Source: Eubacteriales bacterium (GTDB taxonomy: Bacteria > Bacillota > Clostridia > Oscillospirales > CAG-382). Taken from it: a DNA stretch of 64,000 nt. The notes under the pieces are model-generated. The model did no database searches. It saw only the letters and a list, made by a program, of their open reading frames with translations, and had not been told where the DNA came from. The stretch spans positions 1 through 64,000 of the forward strand of contig JAQVPJ010000011.1 of the NCBI GenBank assembly GCA_028702135.1, in the 5' to 3' direction. The translations under genes were made by a program, and so were the position numbers. Below, piece after piece: positions 51,899 to 59,995 of this stretch; within the stretch, counting starts at the first letter, position 1, and every line of letters starts with the position of its first letter.

Positions 51899-53182
51899 CT
51901 ATATCGAATTCAATGCCTGAGCAAGATCGGCAATTATATCATCAATATGCTCTGTACCTATTGACAGACGTATCGTATTTGGTTTTATTCCCTGTTCAAG
52001 AAGGTCTCCGCCGCTGAGCTGCGAGTGCGTTGTGCTCGCCGGATGAATTACCAGTGATTTTACATCCGCAACATTGGCGAGCAGCGAGAAAAGCTCCAGC
52101 TTGTCGATGAAGTTTCTTGCAATTTCAGCGCTACCTTTAATATCAAATGTAAATATCGAGCCCGCACCTTTCGGAAAATATTTTTTATACAGATTATAGT
52201 CCTGATGCTCTTTCAGCGACGGATGATTGACTGCTTCCACTTTGGGATGCTTTGACAGAAAATCCACTACTTTCAGAGCGTTTTCAACATGTCTTTCGAC
52301 ACGCAGCGAGAGTGTTTCCAATCCCTGCAGGAAAAGGAAAGAATGGAACGGGCTGACCGTAGAGCCGGTATCTCTCATAATAGTTACCCTGACTTTAACT
52401 ATATAAGCGAGATTACCAGCGGTTTCTGTAAATATAACGCCGTGATAATTCGGATTCGGTTTTGATAGCCCCGGAAATTTATCACTTGCCGCCCAGTCGA
52501 ATCTTCCCGAATCAATTATTACTCCGCCGATTACAGTACCGTGCCCGCCGATAAACTTTGTAGCCGAATGAACCACTATATCAGCGCCATGCTCAATAGG
52601 ACGAAACAGATAAGGTGTAGCGAAGGTATTGTCGACGATCAAAGGCAGCCCGTGCTTATACGCTACTTCCGCTACTGCTTCAAAATCGAGCACGGAACAG
52701 TTGGGGTTACCAAGCGTTTCTATGAAAATCGCTTTTGTATTGGGTTTTATCGCCCTTTCGAAGCTCTGAACATCCGAACCGTCCACAAAGGTCGTTTCAA
52801 CACCGGAATCGACAAAAGTGTTCGCAAACAGATTATATGTCCCGCCGTATAAATGCTTGTCGGCGACGATATGATCGCCAACACGTGTAATGTTCTGTAA
52901 AGCATATGTTATCGCGGCTGCTCCAGACGAAGTCGCAAGTGCTGCAGCTCCACCTTCAAGAGCAGCAATTCTCTGCTCAAAAACATCCGTTGTAGGGTTC
53001 ATAAGTCTTGTGTATATATTTCCGCTTTCGGTAAGATCAAACCGTCCCGCCGCCTGTGCGGAATCCTTAAAGACATATGAGGTTGTTGCGTAAATTGGAA
53101 CAGCTCTTGCATCGGTTGCGGGATCAGGTTTTTCCTGACCGGCATGGAGCTGAATAGTTTCAAATTTATAGTTGTTGCTCAT
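51899..53182 (-). CDS. metY: O-acetylhomoserine sulfhydrylase
   Basis: The 427-residue Cys/Met-metabolism PLP enzyme has Lys209 in [13 protein letters not shown], the start [30 protein letters not shown] and the long C-terminal form typical of OAH/OAS sulfhydrylases. It makes homocysteine from O-acetylhomoserine and sulfide. It is downstream of mnmA and cysK; 130 bases separate it from mnmA, with a possible TATAAT at 53254-53259 (minus strand) and no S-box that I can see. Confidence 0.94.
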   Translation of the reverse strand: MSNNYKFETIQLHAGQEKPDPATDARAVPIYATTSYVFKDSAQAAGRFDLTESGNIYTRLMNPTTDVFEQRIAALEGGAAALATSSGAAAITYALQNITRVGDHIVADKHLYGGTYNLFANTFVDSGVETTFVDGSDVQSFERAIKPNTKAIFIETLGNPNCSVLDFEAVAEVAYKHGLPLIVDNTFATPYLFRPIEHGADIVVHSATKFIGGHGTVIGGVIIDSGRFDWAASDKFPGLSKPNPNYHGVIFTETAGNLAYIVKVRVTIMRDTGSTVSPFHSFLFLQGLETLSLRVERHVENALKVVDFLSKHPKVEAVNHPSLKEHQDYNLYKKYFPKGAGSIFTFDIKGSAEIARNFIDKLELFSLLANVADVKSLVIHPASTTHSQLSGGDLLEQGIKPNTIRLSIGTEHIDDIIADLAQALNSI

Positions 53183-53312
53183 TGCAGATTTTTCCTTTCA
53201 AATTCTGTTTTTTTATTTATATATAATAGCCGGCACATTCGGCCGTTTCTGAAATTATACCTGAGCATTATAAAAACCAATGAATACATCTGAACTCCTC
53301 CTGAACGATTTT

Positions 53313-54383
53313 TTATACAATTGTACCACCGCCTACTACATATTCATCGTCATAAAGAACTATTGATTGCCCCTTTGTAATCGCTCTTTGCGGTGAGTCG
53401 AACTCTATATGCAGTCGGTCATCTGAGGTCTGGAATACCGTTGCCGGTTGTTCTTTCTGACGGTATCGCAATTTTGCTTTTACCCTCATTGCAGATTCAA
53501 TTCTGTCGCAGGTTATTAAATTTATCTCCGACGCTTCCGCTGTTCTTGAGAAAAGATCACTCTCAAGACCGAGAACAACTTTGTTTTGTTTGGGAACTAT
53601 ATCACAAACAAATAGCGGTTCTTTTGAGGATATTCCAAGTCCCCTACGCTGTCCGATCGTGTAGCGAATAATGCCCTTATGCCCACCGATAACGTTATCA
53701 CCCATATCAACAAAGCTGCCCGAATCGAAACGCTTGCCTGTATACATCTCGATAAAACCGGCATAATCGTTGTTCTTTACAAAACATATATCCTGGCTCT
53801 CATGTTTGCCGGCATTGATAAAGCCGTTTTCTTCCGCAACTCGTCTTACCTCCGCTTTTTTCAGACCTCCAAGCGGAAAAAGCGTCATCGCAAGCTGATT
53901 TTGCGTAAGTGAAAACAACACATAGCTCTGATCTTTTGTTTCGTCGAACGCCTTTTTTAAAAGAAATCGTCCCAGCGTATCGTCCCATTCTTTTATCGCA
54001 TAATGACCGGTAACCACATAATCGAACATCAACTGCCTTGCCCTTATGATAAGGCCTTTGAATTTAATAAATCTGTTGCAGTCGATACAGGGATTCGGTG
54101 TCCTACCGTTGATGTAAGCATCGACGAAACGATCGATTACGTTTTCCTTAAACTCCTCGGTGAAATTATAAACATAATATGGTATTCCGAGGCTGTGCGC
54201 CACATTTCTTGCATCCTCAACATCCTCAAGCGAACAGCAAAGGCTCTCGTCTATACCGATTTCGTAATTATTGAACATCTTTAACGTAACACCCGAAGCT
54301 TCATAACCCTGCCGCTGTGTCAAAAGAGCAGCTACCGAGCTGTCTACACCGCCGCTCATTGCCACAAGAGCGCGTTTTGCCAT
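53313..54383 (-). CDS. mnmA: tRNA-specific 2-thiouridylase MnmA
   Basis: The 356-residue product has the PP-loop MSGGVDSSVAAL (residues 9-20), Cys102 in NPCIDCNRFIKF and Cys200 in ESQDICFV, the two cysteines that handle sulfur and the tRNA. It thiolates U34 of tRNA-Lys, Glu and Gln using sulfur passed from a cysteine desulfurase. Its place between cysK and metY, 73 bases from cysK, is a sulfur-related neighbourhood; no desulfurase gene is in the window. Confidence 0.96.
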   Translation of the reverse strand: MAKRALVAMSGGVDSSVAALLTQRQGYEASGVTLKMFNNYEIGIDESLCCSLEDVEDARNVAHSLGIPYYVYNFTEEFKENVIDRFVDAYINGRTPNPCIDCNRFIKFKGLIIRARQLMFDYVVTGHYAIKEWDDTLGRFLLKKAFDETKDQSYVLFSLTQNQLAMTLFPLGGLKKAEVRRVAEENGFINAGKHESQDICFVKNNDYAGFIEMYTGKRFDSGSFVDMGDNVIGGHKGIIRYTIGQRRGLGISSKEPLFVCDIVPKQNKVVLGLESDLFSRTAEASEINLITCDRIESAMRVKAKLRYRQKEQPATVFQTSDDRLHIEFDSPQRAITKGQSIVLYDDEYVVGGGTIV

Positions 54384-54456
54384 GCTTTGTTTTCACACCT
54401 TTCCAAAAGGTAATGCATAATGATTTTATTTTTGAAAATATATAGAACTATTCAAA

Positions 54457-55392
54457 CTATGAATTTGAAAACATCGGTGTGGACAGATATCTCTCACCTG
54501 TATCCGGAATCAGAACGACAATGGTTTTACCAATGTTTTCGGGACGTTTTGCCACCTCAATCGCCGCCCATACGGCAGCACCGGATGAAATACCGACAAG
54601 TATACCCTCGCTTTTAGCAATCTCTCCGCCCATTTTAAAAGCATCATCATTCTCAACGGTAATTATCTCGTCATAAACGGAAGTATCCAATACTGTCGGC
54701 ACAAAACCCGCTCCAATTCCCTGAATTTTATGAGGACCGCTCCTGCCTTCTGTGAGAACCGGAGATGATGCAGGCTCAACCGCGATAACCTTAATGCCCG
54801 GATTCTGTGACTTAAGATAACCACCCACGCCGGTGATAGATCCGCCTGTACCTACGCCTGAAATAAAAATGTCGACTTTGCCGTCCGTTTGCTTCCAGAT
54901 TTCAGGCCCGGTGGTTGCCATGTGAGCTGCAGGATTTGCCGGATTGTCAAACTGTCTCGGAATATAGCTGTTGCTTATATCCTTTGCAAGCTCTTCAGCT
55001 TTGGCGATTGCCCCCTTCATTCCTAAGGTTCCGTCCGTCAGATATAAAACCGCTCCGTATGCAGCGAGTAAATTTCTGCGTTCGACACTCATAGTATCGG
55101 GCATAGTCAGAATAATCCTGTAACCCTTTGATGCGGCAACCGCAGCTAATCCAATACCCGTGTTTCCGCTTGTCGGCTCTATAATAACCGAACCGGGTTT
55201 GAGCAGTCCCTTGTTTTCGGCATCCTCTATCATCGCTTTTGCTATTCTGTCCTTTACGCTTCCCGCAGGATTGAAATACTCGAGCTTTCCGATTATTCTG
55301 GCTTTCAGATTATATTTTTTTTCCGTGCTGACAAGTTCAAGCAAAGGAGTATTTCCTATTAAATCTGTAAAGCTTTTTCTAATATCAGCCAT
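54457..55392 (-). CDS. cysK: Cysteine synthase A
   Basis: The 311-residue PLP enzyme has Lys47 in [23 protein letters not shown] and [13 protein letters not shown]. It makes cysteine from O-acetylserine (from CysE at 22440) and sulfide. GAAAGG precedes the ATG, and a strong promoter lies upstream, so it probably leads the cysK-mnmA-(metY) transcript. Confidence 0.96.
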   Translation of the reverse strand: MADIRKSFTDLIGNTPLLELVSTEKKYNLKARIIGKLEYFNPAGSVKDRIAKAMIEDAENKGLLKPGSVIIEPTSGNTGIGLAAVAASKGYRIILTMPDTMSVERRNLLAAYGAVLYLTDGTLGMKGAIAKAEELAKDISNSYIPRQFDNPANPAAHMATTGPEIWKQTDGKVDIFISGVGTGGSITGVGGYLKSQNPGIKVIAVEPASSPVLTEGRSGPHKIQGIGAGFVPTVLDTSVYDEIITVENDDAFKMGGEIAKSEGILVGISSGAAVWAAIEVAKRPENIGKTIVVLIPDTGERYLSTPMFSNS

Positions 55393-55438
55393 ATAAACAC
55401 TGCCTTTCGTAATTAACCTATTTGACCGGTATTATTTA

Positions 55439-55467
55439 TTTATACAATGTTTAGTTATTAATGTCAA
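55439..55467 (-). promoter_or_regulatory. Promoter of cysK
   Basis: On the minus strand TTGACA (55462-55467), 17 bases, TATAAA (55439-55444), about 45 bases before the cysK start. Confidence 0.82.
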
Positions 55468-55534
55468 TCATAATTCAGATTATGTATTTTTCTTTTTACA
55501 TTATACTTTTTTTGAAAAAAATAAAGTTAGTTGT

Positions 55535-55568
55535 ATAAAAAAGCGCGACTGACCGCCGCGCAGTTTTT
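55535..55568 (-). terminator. Terminator of the second citrate synthase gene
   Basis: GCGCG (55543-55547) and CGCGC (55557-55561) enclose a 9-base loop; on the minus strand the stem is followed by TTTTTT. Confidence 0.75.
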
Positions 55569-55578
55569 TTGAGTGTCT

Positions 55579-56946
55579 TTATCGTTTCGCTATCGGGATA
55601 TACGGTCTTTCTTCCGAAATGCTTTTATACGCGGGACGGATTATCTTACCCATATTAATTAATTCCTCAAGCCTGTGCGCACTCCAACCCGAAATACGTG
55701 CGATTGCAAAAATCGGAGTAAAAAGCTCAAGCGGCAAGCCAAGCATATGATATGCAAAACCGCTGTAAAAATCGACATTTGCGCTTACACCCTTGTAGAT
55801 ATTTCTCTTTTTAGCTATAACCTTGGGCGCAAGCTCGTCGATCTTAAGGTACAGAGCATACTCATCCGAAAGTCCTTTTTCATACGAGAGCTTCTCCACA
55901 AAAGAGCGAAAAATCAACGCTCTCGGATCGGAAATCGAATATACTGCGTGGCCCATACCGTATATAAGCCCTGATTTATCAAAGCTCTTTTTATCAAGAA
56001 GGTTTTCAAGATAATCACAGATTTCATCGTTATCTTTCCAGTCCTTAACAACCGATTTCATATCCTCAATCATCTGGACAACCTTAATATTCGCTCCGCC
56101 GTGGCGCGGACCCTTCAACGACCCGAGAGCAGCGGCGATTACCGAATAGGTGTCGGTTCCGGAAGAGGTTACCACATGCGTCGTGAATGTTGAGTTGTTT
56201 CCTCCGCCATGCTCAGCGTGGAGCATGAGAGCGAGATCGAGCACTCTTGCCTCCAATTCCGTAAACTCTCCGTTAGGGCGAAGCAAATGAAGTATATTTT
56301 CAGCAGTGGACATATTCTCGTTTGGAGCGTGAATGAACAGACTTCTACCGCCATAATAATGCTCATATGCATTATACCCGTATACAGAAATAAGCGGAAA
56401 GGTTGCTATTAAGAGCAGACACTGACGCATGACGTTTTCGGGTGTTATATCGTTGGCATTTTGATCGTAGGCGTACAGAGTCAGAACCCCTCTTGAAAGA
56501 GCGTTCATCATGTCCTTGCTCGGAGCTTTCATAATTATATCCCGAACAAAGCTCTGCGGCAGAGAGCGATAGCTTGACAACAGTTCAGAAAAGCTCTTCA
56601 ACTCCTTCGCATTTGGCAGTTCTCCGAACAGAAGAAGATATGTAACCTCCTCAAACCCAAAACGTTTCTCTTTATTGCAGCCCTCAACAAGGTCTATTAT
56701 GTTTATACCACGGTAGAAAAGCTGACCGTCAATCGGAACGGACACACCGTCTTGTTCACGGTATGAGCGTATCTCGGAGATGTCCGTAAGTCCGGTAAGC
56801 ACTCCCCTGCCGTTTATATCCCGCAGTCCCCTTTTCACATCATACTTGCTGTAAAAAGAGGAGTCGATTACGGTATTATTAACGCAGCGCTCGGTTAGCT
56901 CCTTAATTTGCGGAGTAATAGCGGAAAAATCATTAGTCTTACTCAT
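55579..56946 (-). CDS. Citrate synthase (second copy)
   Basis: The ATG at 56946 (MSKTNDFSAITPQIKE) follows AAAGGA at good spacing, giving 455 residues. It is homologous over its whole length to the protein at 44730-46106 and keeps the same catalytic elements: LHAEHGGGNNSTFTTHV, GMGHAVYSISDPRA and ANVDFYSGFAYHML. It stands alone between terminators and sulfur genes rather than with aconitase. It may be a condition-specific isozyme or a 2-methylcitrate synthase; the sequence does not separate these. Confidence 0.93.
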   Translation of the reverse strand: MSKTNDFSAITPQIKELTERCVNNTVIDSSFYSKYDVKRGLRDINGRGVLTGLTDISEIRSYREQDGVSVPIDGQLFYRGINIIDLVEGCNKEKRFGFEEVTYLLLFGELPNAKELKSFSELLSSYRSLPQSFVRDIIMKAPSKDMMNALSRGVLTLYAYDQNANDITPENVMRQCLLLIATFPLISVYGYNAYEHYYGGRSLFIHAPNENMSTAENILHLLRPNGEFTELEARVLDLALMLHAEHGGGNNSTFTTHVVTSSGTDTYSVIAAALGSLKGPRHGGANIKVVQMIEDMKSVVKDWKDNDEICDYLENLLDKKSFDKSGLIYGMGHAVYSISDPRALIFRSFVEKLSYEKGLSDEYALYLKIDELAPKVIAKKRNIYKGVSANVDFYSGFAYHMLGLPLELFTPIFAIARISGWSAHRLEELINMGKIIRPAYKSISEERPYIPIAKR

Positions 56947-57081
56947 CAATCCAATCCTTTCCAATTAAATCGGAAAACAAACGAGCCAAAAGCAGAAGAT
57001 CCGATTAAAAAACTGATTGCATATTTATTCCAATGCATAATATTATATCAAAAAAACATGCTGTTGTAAACATAAATATTA

Positions 57082-58254
57082 TTAATTGTTTGTATTCTTA
57101 TGCAGTTTAGCCTCGATTTTTGTCTTTTTTTCCTTTATTTTTACCAGTGCGATCTCATCCTTGTATGTCTTTGGTGCGAGTAAAACGAAGGAAGCAAACG
57201 CTTTTGAAATAAACTTTTTTGTTTCTGCATCAATACCCTTTGCAGTCTGCAACATTGACTTTACGGCTTTTTTCTTTTCTGAGCTAAGTTCGGGTAAAGT
57301 TTTGATATTAGTCTGTTTTATCAAGCCGTATAGTGTGTCAAAAAACAATTTGCGCTTATCATCGTCAAGACGGGCTAACCATTCAGCTATGGTTTTATCA
57401 AAAAGCACCGAAGTATCGGCGATTTCCTCTACATAAACGAAACTGCCGTTTTCGACCTGCCATGAAAACAAATCGTGTTGATTAAGCCCTCTTCTATTAC
57501 TTTTTATTATAGTATAATCTTCCTGATTATGCATTATCATTCCGATTAAAGAGGATTGCGGCAGATATTTTTTTATTTTGTCTTTAACCTCCAAATAGTC
57601 TTGGTCTGATAAAAATTCCTGTCGGAATCCCGGCCCGTCAAGACTGTATACTTCCAATATCCTTTTTTTTACCTCGGGCAAACACTTGGATGCGGAATAC
57701 ACCGCAAGATTTCCACCTTTGGAGTGTCCTCCGACCCGCAGGGGTCTGTCGGAAGACAATGCAGCTTTATTAAGGTATTCCGCACCTGCCGCCTGTGCCG
57801 GAATCGGGTTTTTATATGTAAGATTAAAATCCTCCTTCCATCCGATGACAGTCATATCGGTACCTCTGTAAGCGACAAAATCGGTTTCGTCCGGAAGTTT
57901 GAATATAACAGCGGAGAACTGCTTTTCCTCTACCAAATCAATTTCATTCACAAAGCCTGAAAGGCAGGTATCCCTGAACCTTTTGCTCTTGGCAAACAGC
58001 CTGTATAAACGCTCGCAGTCCTGTTCGGCACGAATGTTTTTGAACAGTAGCCTGCTCCTTGCAAAGGGAGTGATTACAGTGAGTGGGAGAGGGCGCGGTT
58101 CTTTATCGGCCATAGTATAAGCGTAGTCCGAAAAAACGTAATCAAAATTCAGATAAGTGAGCTGTGAAAGAATCAGGGCATCGACAGGTCCGAATTCAAG
58201 CTCGCGGAGACTGCGTCTGCCCTCGTTTTTTATATAATCGAAAACATTTCCCAA
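57082..58254 (-). CDS. Mbeg1-like (DUF2974) alpha/beta hydrolase
   Basis: The start is TTG at 58254, eight bases after AAGGGATG. The 390-residue product has a lipase-type nucleophile elbow GGHSKGG with Ser178, the start FDYIKNEGRRSLRELEFGPVDALILSQLTYLNFD and DFVAYRGTDMTVIGWKEDF, which match Mbeg1-like proteins. The long C-terminal part is helical and Lys-rich. There is no signal peptide, so it acts in the cytosol. It begins 7 bases after the stop of the GGDEF gene, a tight pairing. Confidence 0.85.
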   Translation of the reverse strand: MGNVFDYIKNEGRRSLRELEFGPVDALILSQLTYLNFDYVFSDYAYTMADKEPRPLPLTVITPFARSRLLFKNIRAEQDCERLYRLFAKSKRFRDTCLSGFVNEIDLVEEKQFSAVIFKLPDETDFVAYRGTDMTVIGWKEDFNLTYKNPIPAQAAGAEYLNKAALSSDRPLRVGGHSKGGNLAVYSASKCLPEVKKRILEVYSLDGPGFRQEFLSDQDYLEVKDKIKKYLPQSSLIGMIMHNQEDYTIIKSNRRGLNQHDLFSWQVENGSFVYVEEIADTSVLFDKTIAEWLARLDDDKRKLFFDTLYGLIKQTNIKTLPELSSEKKKAVKSMLQTAKGIDAETKKFISKAFASFVLLAPKTYKDEIALVKIKEKKTKIEAKLHKNTNN

Positions 58255-58261
58255 TATGTTC

Positions 58262-59515
58262 TCATCCCTTCATAGTATATGAACCGATCGACACGCGGTT
58301 TTTCCCATTTTTCTTTGCATTGTAAAGCTCGTAATCTGCCAATCTGTAATGCGACTCTATTGAATCATTACCTTCTCTTTCATGAGATGCTTCATATATG
58401 CTGCCTCCTATGCTTACGGTAACATAACGGTGCAGGCTTCCTTCACCTGAAACAATATGCATATCCTCAACCGACTGCCTGATTCTGTCACACAGCAGTC
58501 TTATCTCATCTTCGGTTTTCCAACCTTCGACAAGAACCGTAAACTCTTCGCCTCCTATCCTTGCGACCACGCTTTCCAAGCCCTCGTGGTCATGGAGAGT
58601 TTTTGTAAATGAAGAAGCGACGGCATTAATACAGTCATCTCCGTCAAGATGAGAAAAAAAGTCGTTATAGTTTTTAAAATTGTCGATATCTGCCATTAAA
58701 ACCATTATTTTTGAGGATTTTTCCTTCCACTCAGGCATTTTCATCCTTACATATTCATCGAGATATCGCCTGTTGGGCAGATTAGTGAGCGGATCGGTTT
58801 TTGACAGTGTATCGAGCTTTTCATTAAGCTTTTTCAGGTCCAACTGATAAAAAAGCCTTTTATAGTTGCTTGAGCGTAGATAGAACATAATCAGCCAACC
58901 TGAAATAATAAGCAGAATAATATGCAAATCGTTAAAAAGATTCTGGTCTCCCGTTAATGTTGTAATCCTAAAAAGACGCCATGTATTGTGAAATATGAAA
59001 AAAACAGATTCGTAGAAGGTTAACACAGGAAAAAAGGCGAAAAAACCGATCAGATAATAAATCGAATTAGGAGGCGCTCCTCTGATTACTTCGAGATGAA
59101 TTGCTATATGCAAACTATATGATATTAGAAAGTAGAAAATAAAATACAGGAGACTGATATGATTATAAACATAATTCTTCTTTAGAATAATACGTGCAGA
59201 GATAATCAAAACAAAAAGACATACAACTGATAAAAAAATATCGTTCGTTAATTTTATTAATTGAATAGAATCTTTTTTAATGTTGTTATCATAAAATCCG
59301 GTATAAAAGTCAATAATGATAACCATTATCTGATAAAGAAAAATTCCAATTGAAAGAGGAAGTATCCTGTTCAGATTCATCAGTATCCGGGATTTATTTA
59401 TATCGTCATAATAACGCTCGCCATACTTTTTCTTTATCTGATTAGCGGTAAAAGCAGATGAAAACACATCTGAAAAAAATTTTGTTATATGAGTTCTAAG
59501 CTTCAAATTATTCAC
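58262..59515 (-). CDS. Membrane-bound diguanylate cyclase (GGDEF)
   Basis: The GTG at 59515 is seven bases after AGGA; a TTG one codon earlier is also possible. The 417-residue product has about six N-terminal membrane segments (residues ~45-240), a short coiled linker (KRLFYQLDLKKLNEKLDTLSKTDPLTNLPNRRYLDEY) and a GGDEF domain with the active-site loop ARIGGEEFTVL and DIDNFKNYNDFFSHLDGD. All catalytic residues look present, so it should make cyclic di-GMP. The RxxD inhibitory site is absent at its usual place. The membrane part may sense a signal. Confidence 0.9.
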   Translation of the reverse strand: MNNLKLRTHITKFFSDVFSSAFTANQIKKKYGERYYDDINKSRILMNLNRILPLSIGIFLYQIMVIIIDFYTGFYDNNIKKDSIQLIKLTNDIFLSVVCLFVLIISARIILKKNYVYNHISLLYFIFYFLISYSLHIAIHLEVIRGAPPNSIYYLIGFFAFFPVLTFYESVFFIFHNTWRLFRITTLTGDQNLFNDLHIILLIISGWLIMFYLRSSNYKRLFYQLDLKKLNEKLDTLSKTDPLTNLPNRRYLDEYVRMKMPEWKEKSSKIMVLMADIDNFKNYNDFFSHLDGDDCINAVASSFTKTLHDHEGLESVVARIGGEEFTVLVEGWKTEDEIRLLCDRIRQSVEDMHIVSGEGSLHRYVTVSIGGSIYEASHEREGNDSIESHYRLADYELYNAKKNGKNRVSIGSYTMKG

Positions 59516-59545
59516 CAACTTTTCCTGTAATCATTTATATTCCGC

Positions 59546-59799
59546 TCAGGAACCAATTACTTTCAACTCCGCTGCTCCAACGAAACCGGCACTACCACCA
59601 GCTTTTCCGTAAATGCGAATCCCTGAACAGATAACCGGTTCAAAAGTAAAGCTGTATGTCTCAAAGTCAGCACCAAAAGCGTTTTGAGAATTTCCGTATG
59701 GGTATTCAGGTGTTATTTCCACATTGATGTTTATCCATTTTCCGTCAACAAAAACTTGCAGATACAATTCTCCGTCGGCATACCAACCGCCATTATCAA
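59546..59799 (-). pseudogene. Remnant of a discoidin-like domain protein
   Basis: On the minus strand an open stretch with no ATG translates to NGGWYADGELYLQVFVDGKWI followed by a typical C-terminal half of an F5/8-type C-like domain ending in GAAELKVIGS and a stop. A stop codon (about 59803) lies just upstream in frame, so the N-terminal part of the original gene is missing. A 73-codon frame with a TTG at 59767 exists but has no ribosome site. It appears to be the tail of a larger secreted protein lost by deletion. Confidence 0.65.
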
Positions 59800-59902
59800 T
59801 ATGTAATTATTTTATCGCAACTGCAATAAAAAGTCAAGTTCATTAATTTCCGACATTTTATTCATTAGAGATAAATATTTATTAAAAATTTTGGAAAAAA
59901 CA

Positions 59903-59931
59903 TTGACAAAAAGTAATTATGAGTATATAAT
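59903..59931 (+). promoter_or_regulatory. Promoter of the MACPF lipoprotein gene
   Basis: TTGACA (59903-59908) and TATAAT (59926-59931), both perfect, with a 17-base spacer, followed by a leader of about 55 bases and AGGAGG at 59985-59990. This predicts strong constitutive expression. Confidence 0.9.
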
Positions 59932-59995
59932 TTAGTAATAGAAAATCGAATTCAGATAATTTTGATGTTTCATATAAAAATATTAGGAGGACGTA

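Larger units (their letters stand above)
59516..59995. other. Interval without an intact gene
   Basis: This 480-base stretch holds a truncated discoidin remnant (about 59546-59799, minus strand), an AT-rich segment, and the promoter and leader of the MACPF gene. No RNA gene or mobile element was recognised. Confidence 0.7.

Noticed and set aside
53183-53312. S-box (SAM) riboswitch upstream of metY
   Set aside because: The region lacks the conserved GGAGGGA-type core and a terminator; only a short GCCG/CGGC pairing is present.
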